Origin: Hyphomonas neptunium ATCC 15444 | GTDB lineage: Bacteria > Pseudomonadota > Alphaproteobacteria > Caulobacterales > Hyphomonadaceae | Length of the DNA: 64,000 bases | Direction of reading: 5' to 3' | NCBI RefSeq assembly: GCF_000013025.1 | Contig: NC_008358.1 | Coordinates: forward strand, 1,984,001 to 2,048,000 | Part shown: piece by piece, positions 1 to 8,881 of the stretch | How the letters are laid out: each line of letters begins with the position of its first letter | How positions within the stretch are numbered: position 1 is the stretch's first letter | The notes under the pieces: generated by a model | Database searches by the model: none | What the model saw: the letters and a program-made list of their open reading frames with translations, nothing else | Told to the model about the DNA's origin: nothing | Program-made: the position numbers and the translations under genes

Positions 1-210
1 GACAAACGCGCCGCCACGCACAAGCAATGGCGCGTTTCAGAAACCATCCTGTTGATGGTTGGCCTGGTGGGCGGCTGGCCGGGGGCGATTCTGGCGCAGG
101 AGTTTTTCCGTCACAAGACGAAAAAGCCCGCCTTCCGTACACTGTTCTGGATGAGCGTTGCCATCAACATGGCCGCCTTCGTTCAGATTGCCGCCTTTAC
201 CGGCGCCTGA
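1..210 (+). CDS. DUF1294 family membrane protein, C-terminal fragment
   Basis: Frame 1 is open from the window edge to a TGA at 208-210 and gives 69 residues. The segment has the conserved DUF1294 pattern: GGWPGA, then AQ..FRHKTKK, then FW followed by a hydrophobic stretch (about two membrane helices are visible). DUF1294 is a small integral membrane domain, often found alone or behind a cold-shock domain; its function is not established. The 5' end lies outside the window, so a possible N-terminal cold-shock domain cannot be judged. Its 3' end overlaps the convergent mutY end by 14 nt. Confidence 0.75.
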   Translation, partial: DKRAATHKQWRVSETILLMVGLVGGWPGAILAQEFFRHKTKKPAFRTLFWMSVAINMAAFVQIAAFTGA

Positions 211-1240
211 CCGTTCCGCCCGTCGCCAGGGCCAGCGCCTTGGCGAACACAGTCGGCAATCCGGTCTCCTCTGAAGGATCAGCCCATGTCCCCTCGCCCG
301 CAGGGCTGTTGGAAACGTTGGCCCGCCAAACAGCCAGCCTCAAGGTGAAATGCGTAAAGACGTGACGCACCTCGCCCGCCGGCTGCCAGTCTGCATCCGA
401 AGGCGGCGCCGGCTCCTGGGCCGCGCCCTCTTTCCAGACGCCCGATGGCAGCGCGAGCATTCCGCCAAGCAATCCTTCCGGAGGCCGCCGCACCAGCCAC
501 ACCTTGTCTTTCTTCACATAAACCCAGGCATGACCGTGACGCACCGGCTTGGCGGTCTTGGCCGGCTTGACCGGATACTCGGCCGGACGCCCTTCTGCCC
601 GCGCTTTACACAGCCCCGTCAGGGGACAGATCATGCAGTTGGGTGAAGTGGGTGTACAGATCGTTGCGCCAAGGTCCATCAGCGCTTCGGCAAAGTCGCC
701 CGGCCGCTCCTCGGGCACCAGCGCGGCAACCTCGGCAGCAATGCGCTTCTTTTCCGCCGCCCACTCTCCCTTCAAGGCAAGCAGACGTGCAAACACGCGG
801 TCAACATTCCCGTCAACGGCTGCCGCGCGCTCTCCGAATGCAATCGCTGCTATGGCGCCTGCCGTGTAGGGGCCAATGCCGGGCAGCTCCCGCAGACCGG
901 CAGAGGTTTCCGGAAATCCGCCGCGCGCCGCCACCTCCCGCGCGCATTTCAGAAGGTTGCGCGCCCGCGCATAATATCCCAAGCCCGCCCAGGCCCGCAT
1001 GACTTCCTCGTCCTGCGCCGCGGCCAGATCCTCCACTGTGGGCCATCGGCGCGTAAACGCCTCGAAATACGGCGCCGCATGGGGCACAGTCGTTTGCTGC
1101 AACATGATCTCGGCCAGCCACACCCTGTAGGGGTCTCGTTTCGTGCCGATGGGTGCCCGCCAGGGCAGCACACGCGCATTCTGGTCGAACCAGGCGAGAA
1201 GGATCGCAGCAAGTTCACGGAAATCTGAACGGCGGGTCAT
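197..1240 (-). CDS. mutY: A/G-specific adenine DNA glycosylase MutY
   Basis: 347 aa from ATG at 1240; longer upstream reading would run antisense through the next gene and is not used. MutY removes adenine mispaired with 8-oxoguanine in base excision repair. Visible features: catalytic-type Glu in WLAEIMLQQTTV (about residue 44), helix-hairpin-helix LPGIGPYTAGAI (119-130) followed by the catalytic Asp in VDGNV (about 143), and a [4Fe-4S] motif with Cys at about 195, 202, 205 and 211 (C-x6-C-x2-C-x5-C). The C-terminal third resembles the NUDIX-like 8-oxoG recognition domain (LVRRPPEGLLGGMLALP). Length is normal. It is divergent from dciA, with 45 bp between the starts. Confidence 0.95.
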   Translation of the reverse strand: MTRRSDFRELAAILLAWFDQNARVLPWRAPIGTKRDPYRVWLAEIMLQQTTVPHAAPYFEAFTRRWPTVEDLAAAQDEEVMRAWAGLGYYARARNLLKCAREVAARGGFPETSAGLRELPGIGPYTAGAIAAIAFGERAAAVDGNVDRVFARLLALKGEWAAEKKRIAAEVAALVPEERPGDFAEALMDLGATICTPTSPNCMICPLTGLCKARAEGRPAEYPVKPAKTAKPVRHGHAWVYVKKDKVWLVRRPPEGLLGGMLALPSGVWKEGAAQEPAPPSDADWQPAGEVRHVFTHFTLRLAVWRANVSNSPAGEGTWADPSEETGLPTVFAKALALATGGTVRRR

Positions 1241-1285
1241 GCGTATAACTTTCCCTTGGGCGCGAAGCCGGGCAATGTAGCGCCC

Positions 1286-1822
1286 ATGGTCCAGTTTACG
1301 AGCCTCGATCCCATCGCAGAAGCGCGCGCGCAGGTGAAGCTGCGTTATTCGCGCGCCCGGCCCGTCCGCGCGCCGATGAAGCCGCTGGGATTGATGGCAG
1401 AGCGCGTCGGCCGCAAGGCAGGCACGGCCAAGCTGCCCCCCTTGAAGCAGATGCAGATCAACTGGCGCCAGATTGTCGGCGAGCAGATCTGGCGCTGGAG
1501 CCAGCCGGAGAAGATCACCGCCTCGAAGGATGGCCGCGTGTTGACGCTGATGGTCCTTCCCCAGGCCGCCCCGATGATCCAGCACCAGTCGGAAATCATC
1601 CGCCAGCGTGTTTCGGTGGCTGCGGGGGGCGACATCACCTCCATCCGCATTGTCCAGGGGCAGGTTCGCCGCATTGGCCCCAGCGAGTTCCGCCGCCGTT
1701 ACCGCACCCTCACCTCGGCCGAAAAAGCCGAAGTCGCCGCACATGCCGATCCGATCGACAATCCGCGCCTGCGCGCGGCAATTGTTGCGCTGGGCGAGGC
1801 TGTGCTATCCGCCACAGAGTAA
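1286..1822 (+). CDS. dciA: DUF721/DciA-type protein, probable replicative helicase loader
   Basis: 178 aa from ATG at 1286; a TTG ten codons upstream (1256) is possible but less likely. The central part (about residues 50-145) fits the DUF721/DciA domain: LPPLKQMQINWRQIVG, then a basic/hydrophobic beta-rich stretch ending in RIVQGQVRR. DciA-family proteins act in loading DnaB helicase in bacteria lacking DnaC/DnaI. The position between mutY and a thioredoxin-smc pair is a common alphaproteobacterial arrangement and supports the call. The N-terminal basic extension and the C-terminal tail are lineage-specific. The helicase-loader role is from the family, not shown by this sequence. Confidence 0.75.
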   Translation: MVQFTSLDPIAEARAQVKLRYSRARPVRAPMKPLGLMAERVGRKAGTAKLPPLKQMQINWRQIVGEQIWRWSQPEKITASKDGRVLTLMVLPQAAPMIQHQSEIIRQRVSVAAGGDITSIRIVQGQVRRIGPSEFRRRYRTLTSAEKAEVAAHADPIDNPRLRAAIVALGEAVLSATE

Positions 1823-1886
1823 ACAGGATCGCCCGGTTTGTTAACCGTTTGGAAACCGGCGCGACTCATTCCTTAACGCGAGGCTT

Positions 1887-2564
1887 ATGATCATGCTCAC
1901 CCTTTCCCGGCGTTTCGCAGCAGTGGCGTTCTCCGCTCTGGCACTTGTTGCCTGTGGCGCGGCGGGCGACGGTGCCGGCACATCTGGCGCCAACCCGTCC
2001 GAGGCAAATGCTGATGGCGAACTCGGCCATGTCCTGGGGCAAGCCGACGCCCCGCTGACGATCATCGAATACGCCTCGCCCACCTGCCCCGCCTGTAAGT
2101 ATTTCCACGACACGGTGAAACCCACGATCGAGGAAAAATACATCTCCACCGGCAAGGTGAAGTTCGTCTTCCGCGAATATCCGCTCAACGAGATTGACGT
2201 GGCCGCTTACGCGATGGCCCGCTGCGCCGGCGACGACAAGTTCTTCGACGTGCTGGATGATCTCTTCGAGAACCAGGAAGGCATCCGCTATGCCGCCCAG
2301 AACGGCGTTGTGAAAACCACCCTCGGCGCCATTGGCCAGCGCCACGGCATCGCCGATACCGCCACCTTCGAGGCCTGCCTCTCCAACAGCGAAATCCGCC
2401 AGGCTCTCGCAGACACCTACGCCACCTCCGAAAAGTGGGGCGTTGAAGGCACGCCAACCTTCATCATCGACGGCGTGAAGCACAACTTCCAGGGTGAATA
2501 CACGACCGCTGAAGGCTTCTCGAAACAGATCGACGCGAAACTCGCCGAACTGGGCGCCCAGTAG
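1887..2564 (+). CDS. DsbA-like periplasmic thioredoxin-fold lipoprotein
   Basis: 225 aa. It begins with a lipoprotein signal peptide ending in LALVAC (lipid Cys about residue 23), then a low-complexity linker and a DsbA/DSBA-like thioredoxin fold. The active site CPAC is at about residues 67-70 in ASPTCPACKYFHD, and the cis-Pro loop is visible as EGTPTFIIDG. Proteins of this type oxidise or isomerise disulfides in exported proteins; the exact partner cannot be told. It is followed after 15 nt by smc and preceded by dciA, so the three genes probably share a transcript. The antisense reading over this gene is a high-GC shadow. Confidence 0.85.
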   Translation: MIMLTLSRRFAAVAFSALALVACGAAGDGAGTSGANPSEANADGELGHVLGQADAPLTIIEYASPTCPACKYFHDTVKPTIEEKYISTGKVKFVFREYPLNEIDVAAYAMARCAGDDKFFDVLDDLFENQEGIRYAAQNGVVKTTLGAIGQRHGIADTATFEACLSNSEIRQALADTYATSEKWGVEGTPTFIIDGVKHNFQGEYTTAEGFSKQIDAKLAELGAQ

Positions 2565-2579
2565 CGATGAGGAACCGGC

Positions 2580-5500
2580 ATGCAGATAACTGAACTCCGC
2601 ATCGCCGGCTTCAAGTCGTTCGTTGACCCGCAAACCGTACCGATCGAGCCAGGGCTGACAGGCATTGTCGGCCCGAACGGCTGCGGCAAGTCCAACCTTC
2701 TCGAAGCGCTGCGCTGGGCCATGGGGGCAAACTCCGCCAAGGCCATGCGCGGCGGCGAGATGGACGACCTGATCTTCTCCGGCGCCGCCTCCCGCCCTGC
2801 ACGCGAGACCGCCGAGGTCACTCTCGTCCTCGACAATTCCAAACGCACCGCCCCGCCGGAATTCAACGGCGCAGACCTCTTGGAGATCGAACGCAAGCTG
2901 AAACGCGGCGCCGGGTCCAGCTATCGCATCAATGGCCGCACCGTGCGCGGCAAGGACATCCAGCTCCTCTTTGCCGACGCTTCCACAGGCGCCAACTCGC
3001 CTGCCCTCGTTCGCCAGGGCCAGATCTCCGAACTGATCGGCTCCAAGCCCCAGAACCGCCGCCGCATCCTTGAAGAAGCCGCCGGCATCGCGGGCCTCAA
3101 CACCCGGCGCCATGAAGCCGAACTGAAGCTCGACGCGGCCGAAGCCAATCTCCAGCGCCTCGCCGAAGTCTCCGCCGAGGTCGAGCGCCAGCTCACCAGC
3201 CTCAAGCGCCAGGCCGCCAAGGCCCGCCGCTACCGCCGCCTGTCGGAAGAAATCCACGGCCTCGAAGCCCTGCTCGCCCACCTGCGCTGGGCCGAGGCAC
3301 GCCAGGCAACCGAAACCGCCCGCGCCCAGCTCGAAGTCTGCAAGCGAGAGGTGGAAGACCTGTCCCGCGAAGACGCCCTGCGCGAACGCGAGCGGATCGA
3401 GGCCGGCGAAGGCGTCGCCCCGCTGCGCGAAGCGGAAATGGCCGCTGCTGGCCGCCTCTCGCAAACCCGAATCACCCTCGCCAAGCTCGAAACCGAACGC
3501 CGCATCGCCGCCGACGCGCTTGCGCGCCTCGAAGCCGAAGCCGCTCGCCTTGAGGAAGACTTCGAGCGTGAGACCGCTGGCCGCGCCGAAGCAGACGCCG
3601 CCCTCGTCCATGCCCGCAACGAACTCGCCGCCCTCCCGGTAGAAGACGAAGACGCCAACAAGGCGCTCGAAACTGAAGCCCAGCAGGCGCTAGAAGCGGC
3701 CCGCGCGCGCCTCGCGGCAGCCGAATCAGCTGCCGACGATGCCCAGGCCCGCCTTTCCGAAGTCCGCGCCCGCCGCCGCGCCGCCGAAGAGACCGCCGCC
3801 CAGCAGGCCCGCCGCAAAACCCAGCTCACCGCCGAAGTCGACCGCCTGAAGAACGAGATGACCGGCCTCGAAGACGCCGCCATCCACGTCCTGCGCGTCC
3901 GCCAGGCCAAGAATGCCGAGGCCGAAGCCGAAGCCGCCCTCAACGACGCCGAACGCACCGTCGAACTCGCCGAGGCCGAAATCCTCCGCGCCCGCGACGC
4001 CGAAGCCGCAGCCCAGCCGCCGCAGGAACAGGTCAGCCACAATGTCCGCGCCCTCGAAGCGGAAATCGCCGGCCTCGAGAATCTCCTCCAGCGCGCTGAC
4101 GCCGCCACCAGCGCCCCACCCGTGGTCGAGCGCATCCGCACGCGCGATGGCTACGAAAAAGCCGTCGCCGCCGCCCTGGGCGACGACATCTCCGCCTCCA
4201 CCGACAAGGCCGCCGCGCTTTACTGGGGCGGCGCCAGCGTCACCTCGCTCAGCCTCCCGGCCGGCGCCGAGCCCCTTACCGGCTATGTAGACGCCCCCGG
4301 CGAACTCGCTGCGCGCCTTGCCCAGTGTGGCCTCGTCAGTGCCGCCGATGGCCCCCGCCTCATGGCCGAGCTCAAACCCGGCCAGCGCCTCGTCTCCCGC
4401 GAAGGCCACCTCTGGCGCTGGGATGGCTTCACCCGCACGCCCCAGGCCCCCGTCAGCGCCGCGGCGCGTCTGGAGCAGCAGGCCCGCCTCGAAACCGCCC
4501 GCGCCGACCTCGCCCCCCTCCAGGCTGATCTCATCGCCCGCACCGAAGCCCTCGAAGCCGCCCGCAAAGCCCGCCAGCAGGCCGAAGAGGCGCTCCGCCA
4601 TGTCCGCCAGCTGATCGGCCCCGCCCAGAAAGCGCTCAGCGAAGCGCGCGCCTTCGCCGCCGAGGAAATCCAGGCCGCCGAACGCGCCAGCCTGCGCCGC
4701 GACACCGGCAACGAAGCCCTCACCCGCGCCGAGAATGAGCTCGCCGCCATCGCCGAGGCCATGTCCTTCGCCACTCCGCTCGCTGCGGATGAGGAGGCTG
4801 CCCTTGAGGCCGCCCTCAGCGCCGCCCGGAACGAACTCACCGCCGCCCGCGCCGCCGAAACCGAATCGCGTGGCCGGTTGACCGACCTGACCCGCGGCCG
4901 CGAACAGGCCGCCGCCCGGCGCGGCGCGCTCGCGCGTGACATCGACAACTGGACCGCCCGCCTGGGCAGCGCGGATGAGCGCCTCTCCCGCCTCTCTGAG
5001 CGCCGCGCAGACGTTGCCGCCACCGCGCTGAACGCCCGCCAGCGGCCGCAGGCCCTGAACGAAGAAATCGACGGCCTCTCCCGCGAACTCGACATGTTCG
5101 AGAATGAGCGCAAGGCCGCCGCCGATGCCCTCGCTGTCAAGGAAACCGCCATCCGCGAAGCCGACGCCGCCGCCCGCCGCGCCTCTGCCGCCGCCTCTCA
5201 GGCGCGTGAGCAACTCGCCGGCTGGAAGGTGAAGCTGGAAACGTCCGAAGCCCGCCTCGTCGAGGTCGTGGAAGTTGCTCGCAACCACTTCCAGCGCACC
5301 CCCGAAGGCCTGCTCGCCATCGCCGAGGGCCACCTGGACGCGGAAACGCTGGGCGCGTTCACGCCCCGTGAAGCTGAAACGCGCCTCGATTCGCTGCGCC
5401 GCGAGCGCGACCAGCTGGGCGGCGTCAACATGAACGCCGAAGAAGAAGCCGAGGAACTGGAAACCCGCCTGGGTGTCCAGATTGCCGAACGGGACGACCT

Positions 5501-6041
5501 CACCGGCGCCATCGCCAAGCTGCGCCAGGGCGTTGAAGCCCTCAACGCCGAAGGCCGCGAGCGCCTGGTGAAGGCCTTCGAAGCCGTCAACGAGCATTTC
5601 AAGGCCCTGTTCACCGCGCTGTTTGGCGGCGGCAATGCAGAACTCCGCCTGATCGACGCCGATGATCCGCTCAATGCCGGCCTCGAAATCTATGCCCAGC
5701 CCCCCGGCAAGAAGCTCGGCACGCTGAATCTCATGTCCGGCGGAGAGCAGGCCCTGACGGCCTCAGCGCTGATCTTCGCGGTGTTCCTCTCCCGCCCCGC
5801 GCCCATCTGCGTTCTGGACGAGGTGGACGCCCCGCTGGACGACGCCAACGTCGACCGGTTCTGCAACATGCTGAACGAAATGCGCCAGCGCACGGATACC
5901 CGTTTCGTCGTCATCACGCACAACCCGGTGACCATGAGCCGGATGGACCGTCTTTTCGGCGTAACCATGCGGGAAAAAGGCGTCTCGAAGCTCGTATCGG
6001 TGGACCTTGCCGGTGCCGAGGAGCTTGTTGCGGCGGAGTAG
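2580..6041 (+). CDS. smc: Chromosome segregation ATPase SMC
   Basis: 1153 aa, normal for bacterial SMC. N-terminal ATPase half has Walker A GPNGCGKSN (31-39) and the R-loop/Q-loop region (LVRQGQISELI). Two long Ala/Glu/Arg-rich coiled coils flank a hinge near residues 500-620 (begins around VVERIRTRDGYEKAVAAALG). The C-terminal half has the signature LMSGGEQALTASALIF and Walker B/D-loop PICVLDEVDAPLDDANVDRF. SMC with ScpA/ScpB compacts and segregates the chromosome; scpAB are not in this window. The coiled-coil codon bias produces several long antisense open frames that are not genes. Confidence 0.97.
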   Translation: MQITELRIAGFKSFVDPQTVPIEPGLTGIVGPNGCGKSNLLEALRWAMGANSAKAMRGGEMDDLIFSGAASRPARETAEVTLVLDNSKRTAPPEFNGADLLEIERKLKRGAGSSYRINGRTVRGKDIQLLFADASTGANSPALVRQGQISELIGSKPQNRRRILEEAAGIAGLNTRRHEAELKLDAAEANLQRLAEVSAEVERQLTSLKRQAAKARRYRRLSEEIHGLEALLAHLRWAEARQATETARAQLEVCKREVEDLSREDALRERERIEAGEGVAPLREAEMAAAGRLSQTRITLAKLETERRIAADALARLEAEAARLEEDFERETAGRAEADAALVHARNELAALPVEDEDANKALETEAQQALEAARARLAAAESAADDAQARLSEVRARRRAAEETAAQQARRKTQLTAEVDRLKNEMTGLEDAAIHVLRVRQAKNAEAEAEAALNDAERTVELAEAEILRARDAEAAAQPPQEQVSHNVRALEAEIAGLENLLQRADAATSAPPVVERIRTRDGYEKAVAAALGDDISASTDKAAALYWGGASVTSLSLPAGAEPLTGYVDAPGELAARLAQCGLVSAADGPRLMAELKPGQRLVSREGHLWRWDGFTRTPQAPVSAAARLEQQARLETARADLAPLQADLIARTEALEAARKARQQAEEALRHVRQLIGPAQKALSEARAFAAEEIQAAERASLRRDTGNEALTRAENELAAIAEAMSFATPLAADEEAALEAALSAARNELTAARAAETESRGRLTDLTRGREQAAARRGALARDIDNWTARLGSADERLSRLSERRADVAATALNARQRPQALNEEIDGLSRELDMFENERKAAADALAVKETAIREADAAARRASAAASQAREQLAGWKVKLETSEARLVEVVEVARNHFQRTPEGLLAIAEGHLDAETLGAFTPREAETRLDSLRRERDQLGGVNMNAEEEAEELETRLGVQIAERDDLTGAIAKLRQGVEALNAEGRERLVKAFEAVNEHFKALFTALFGGGNAELRLIDADDPLNAGLEIYAQPPGKKLGTLNLMSGGEQALTASALIFAVFLSRPAPICVLDEVDAPLDDANVDRFCNMLNEMRQRTDTRFVVITHNPVTMSRMDRLFGVTMREKGVSKLVSVDLAGAEELVAAE

Positions 6042-6100
6042 CGCACCGTGTTCGTCATTTTTTCAAATAAAAACAAAGCAATATCTTTTGCCATTCCCCG

Positions 6101-6129
6101 TTGACTTGGCAGGGGGGCGCCCATAGTTT
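6101..6129 (+). promoter_or_regulatory. Candidate sigma-70-type promoter of the F0 operon
   Basis: TTGACT at 6101-6106 is followed after 16-17 nt by ATAGTT/TAGTTT (6123-6129), about 60 nt before the atpI start and in an AT-richer patch after the smc stop. Position and the good -35 support it; the -10 is weak. Confidence 0.4.
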
Positions 6130-6190
6130 GCGCCGAAATCCGGGGGGCTTCCCATCGGTGCGGATTCGCGTGCACGGAGCGCAAAAGCCC

Positions 6191-6553
6191 ATGTCGAGCG
6201 AGCAACCAGATGATCTGAGCGATCGTATCGCGAAGGCGCTGGAAGAACGTGAGGCAAAGGCGGATGCGAAGCGGCGGAAACAGGCATCTGATGATGTAAG
6301 CGTCTCGGCCGGAGCGTATGCGCTGCGTTTCGGGATCGAATTTGTCGCGAGTGTCTTTGTCGGGGGCTTTCTGGGCTTCTGGATCGACAAGTTCGCCGGC
6401 ACTCATCCCTGGGGTCTCCTGGTGATGGGCATGTTTGGTCTCGCTGCGGGCATACGTGCAGTCATCCGGGCCTATCATGAGCTGAATGCTCGGGCTCAAA
6501 AGCTTTCACCGGGGCCGGCCAAGGCCCCCGACGACGGAACGAACGACGCATGA
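6191..6553 (+). CDS. atpI: F0F1 ATP synthase assembly protein I
   Basis: 120 aa from ATG at 6191 (MSSEQPDDL); the frame is open further upstream but that part overlaps the candidate promoter. The N-terminal half is charged and helical; two membrane helices follow (GIEFVASVFVGGFLGFWI and the segment around LLVMGMFGLAAGIRAVI) with the AtpI-type sequence FGIEF..SVFVGGFLGFWIDK between. AtpI assists assembly or ion supply of the c-ring; it is not a core subunit. The stop overlaps the atpB start in an ATGA, indicating translational coupling, and the gene is first in the F0 operon. Confidence 0.88.
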   Translation: MSSEQPDDLSDRIAKALEEREAKADAKRRKQASDDVSVSAGAYALRFGIEFVASVFVGGFLGFWIDKFAGTHPWGLLVMGMFGLAAGIRAVIRAYHELNARAQKLSPGPAKAPDDGTNDA

Positions 6554-7320
6554 ACCTGATGCCGGCCATCGCGCTTGACCCGATCCACCAGTTCGAAGTC
6601 ACCAAATGGCTCGATCTGCGCCTGGGTAATATCGACATCTCGTTCACGAACGCCTCGGGCTTCATGCTCCTGGGCGTCGTGCTGGTAATCGGCTTCTTCA
6701 GCATGGCCACCCGCAAGGGCGAGCTTGTGCCCTCGCGCCTCCAGTCGGTCGCAGAGATGGGCTACGGCTTCATCGCCGACATGGTGCGCAGCGCGGCGGG
6801 CGAAGAAGGCCTGAAATTCTTCCCCTTCGTCTTCACGCTGTTCTTCTTCATCCTGTTCGCAAACCTCATCGGCATGGTGCCGTATGCGTTCACCACTACC
6901 AGCCACATCATCGTCACCGGCGCCCTCGCCATGACCGTGATCCTGATGGTCATCGTGGTCGGCCTGATCAAGAATGGCCTTGGCTTTTTCAAGCTGTTCG
7001 CCCCCTCGGGCGCCCCGCTGCCGATCTACATCATTCTCACGCCAATCGAGATCATCTCCTTCCTGGCGCGCCCCCTCACGCTCGGCCTGCGTCTCTTCGC
7101 AAACATGCTGGCGGGCCACATCATGCTGAAACTGTTCGCCGGTTTCACGGTGATGCTGATCGGCGCAGGCGCCATCTACATTCCGGTTGCGGCTCTGGCA
7201 TTTGCGATGGGCGTTGCGCTCAACGCGCTGGAGTTCCTCGTCGCGGGCCTTCAGGCCTATGTCTTCGCCATTCTTACATGCGTCTACCTCAACGACGCCC
7301 TTCACGCGGACGCCCACTAA
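6550..7320 (+). CDS. atpB: ATP synthase F0 subunit a
   Basis: 256 aa, six or so membrane helices. The key half-channel arginine is at about residue 181 in RPLTLGLRLFANMLAGH, and the last helices carry ALEFLVAGLQAYVFAIL, both diagnostic of subunit a. Subunit a forms the proton half-channels against the c-ring in the inner membrane. It overlaps atpI by 4 nt and is followed by a 116-nt gap before atpE, longer than other gaps here and likely holding the translation-enhancing leader often seen before the abundantly made c subunit. Confidence 0.97.
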   Translation: MNLMPAIALDPIHQFEVTKWLDLRLGNIDISFTNASGFMLLGVVLVIGFFSMATRKGELVPSRLQSVAEMGYGFIADMVRSAAGEEGLKFFPFVFTLFFFILFANLIGMVPYAFTTTSHIIVTGALAMTVILMVIVVGLIKNGLGFFKLFAPSGAPLPIYIILTPIEIISFLARPLTLGLRLFANMLAGHIMLKLFAGFTVMLIGAGAIYIPVAALAFAMGVALNALEFLVAGLQAYVFAILTCVYLNDALHADAH

Positions 7321-7436
7321 GGGAGCCGCGGGAGTGCGTCATGATACCCCGCATCAAACTGCTTGACGGCGCCTAACGAACACGCTTCACGGGCGTCAAA
7401 CTACCCTAAACCCTTTTCCCTCAAAGGAGATACCTG

Positions 7437-7673
7437 ATGGAAGGTAACATCACAGACGGCCTGAAGTATGTCGGCGCTGGCCTGGCTACGCTCGGCATGA
7501 TCGGTTCGGCACTTGGCGTTGGCAACATCTTCGCCAGCTTCCTCGACGCCGCAATGCGCAACCCGTCGGCTGCCCCGCAGCAGACCGGTAACCTCTTCAT
7601 CGGTATGGCGCTCGCAGAAGCTCTGGGTATCTTCTCGGTGCTGATCGCCATCCTGATCCTGTTCGTCGCCTAA
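7437..7673 (+). CDS. atpE: ATP synthase F0 subunit c
   Basis: 78 aa hairpin of two membrane helices. Helix 1 has the Gly/Ala-rich pattern GAGLATLGMIGSALGVGN; the polar loop RNPSAAPQQ joins to helix 2, in which Glu61 (MALAEALGIF) is the ion-binding carboxylate. The sequence around Glu61 looks proton-type. A strong ribosome site (AAAGGAGAT) precedes the ATG, fitting the high copy number of subunit c. It is third in the F0 operon. Confidence 0.97.
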   Translation: MEGNITDGLKYVGAGLATLGMIGSALGVGNIFASFLDAAMRNPSAAPQQTGNLFIGMALAEALGIFSVLIAILILFVA

Positions 7674-7718
7674 TCATCCGCCGGATTCGGCTGGTTCTGA
7701 CCGCGACGGAGATACGCC

Positions 7719-8258
7719 ATGATAATCGCTTTCCTTGCTGAGACTGCCATTCCAGGCGCAGAAGCGGCGGCTTTCCCGCCCTTCGAAACCTGGCACATGC
7801 CGTCCCAGCTGTTCTGGCTGGCGGTGCTGTTCACGGCACTTTATATCGCCCTCTCGCGGTTCATCCTGCCGAAGATGTCGGATACGATCGAAAAGCGCGC
7901 CAATCGCGTCGCTTCCGATCTCGACGAAGCAGCGCGCCTGAACAATCAGGCCATCGAAGCCCAGAAGGCTCTGGAACTGCGCCTGGCGCAGGCCCGCGCC
8001 AAAGCACGCGACACGGCTGAGAAGGCCCGTGAGAAGACCGAAGCGGAACTCGCTTCGGAAACTGCACGGGTCGACGCCGATCTCGCCAAGAAGCTCGAAA
8101 CCGCTGACGCCCGCATCTCCAAGCTGCGCGCCGATGCCATGACCAATGTCGAGCAGATTGCTGTGGATACCGCCGATGCCATGATCGCCCGTTTCGGCGT
8201 CAAGGCTTCCCCGGCAGACCTCAAGAAGGCCGTCTCGGCGGCCCTGGAACAGGCATGA
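7719..8258 (+). CDS. atpF': ATP synthase F0 subunit b'
   Basis: 179 aa. One N-terminal membrane helix (QLFWLAVLFTALYIALSRFIL, about residues 28-48) is followed by a long Ala/Glu/Lys coiled coil. Sequence and position before a second b-type gene match the b' subunit of alphaproteobacteria, which use a b/b' heterodimer as peripheral stalk. The short periplasmic N-terminus (AETAIPGAEAAAFPPFETW) is typical. The stop overlaps the atpF start (ATGATGA). Confidence 0.93.
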   Translation: MIIAFLAETAIPGAEAAAFPPFETWHMPSQLFWLAVLFTALYIALSRFILPKMSDTIEKRANRVASDLDEAARLNNQAIEAQKALELRLAQARAKARDTAEKAREKTEAELASETARVDADLAKKLETADARISKLRADAMTNVEQIAVDTADAMIARFGVKASPADLKKAVSAALEQA

Positions 8259-8827
8259 TGAAGAAGACCACGTCTCTCCTGATCGCCGCGCTCGCGGTTG
8301 CCCCGCTGGCCCATGCAGCAGAAGGCGGCTTCGTCGGCGGCCTGATGTATGCAGCAACGGACCCGGTGACCTTTGTCGCCTTCCTGTGCATGGTCACCTT
8401 CCTCCTGATCGCCGCCCGCATGGGCGCTTTCAAGACGATCCTGGGTGGCCTCGATACTCGCGCCTCCAACATCCGCAAGGAACTCGAGGAAGCTGCCAGC
8501 CTGCGCGAGCAGGCCGCAGAGGCCTTGGCCCTGGCTGAGCGCCGCGCTCAGGATGCCGACAAGGAAGCCGAAGCGATCATCGATCAGGCCAAGCGCGACG
8601 CCAAGGCGATGCTCGAGGAGGCCCGCCGTGACCTCGCCGAGAAGATCTCCCGCCGCGAAGCCCAGGCCGCTGCCCGCATCACACGCGCCGAGACCGAAGC
8701 GACCAGCGAAGTCCGCCGCGCAGCTGCTGACGCAGCCACCGCTGCCGCCCGCCGCATCCTCTCCGAGCAGACCTCGGTGGATCAGTTCGAGGCAGCTGCC
8801 CGCGACATTGAGCGTGCGCTGAGCTGA
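8255..8827 (+). CDS. atpF: ATP synthase F0 subunit b
   Basis: 190 aa. A signal-like N-terminus (LLIAALAVAPLAHAAEGG) precedes a membrane helix (FVAFLCMVTFLLIAARMGAF) and a long charged coiled coil that links to F1. Overlaps b' by 4 nt, so the pair is probably translated in a coupled way for a 1:1 stalk. The F1 genes (atpHAGDC) are not in the window, as expected for alphaproteobacteria where F0 and F1 operons are separate. Confidence 0.93.
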   Translation: MMKKTTSLLIAALAVAPLAHAAEGGFVGGLMYAATDPVTFVAFLCMVTFLLIAARMGAFKTILGGLDTRASNIRKELEEAASLREQAAEALALAERRAQDADKEAEAIIDQAKRDAKAMLEEARRDLAEKISRREAQAAARITRAETEATSEVRRAAADAATAAARRILSEQTSVDQFEAAARDIERALS

Positions 8828-8850
8828 TCAACCTCTCCTTGCGAGAGCAA

Positions 8851-8881
8851 AAAAGCCGCCCTTCCGGGCGGCTTTTTTTTC
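8851..8881. terminator. Bidirectional intrinsic terminator after atpF
   Basis: Stem GCCGCCC/GGGCGGC (8855-8861 with 8866-8872), loop TTCC, flanked by an A-run on the left and eight T on the right. It can stop atpF transcripts and transcripts coming from the convergent TIR gene side. Confidence 0.9.

Noticed and set aside
1866-3611. Long minus-strand open frame (581 codons) opposite the thioredoxin gene and smc
   Set aside because: High-GC codon shadow; the plus-strand genes are clear and the frame has no recognisable domain.
3726-5597. Long minus-strand open frame within smc coiled coil
   Set aside because: Gly/Ala/Phe-rich translation typical of antisense of Ala/Glu coiled coil.
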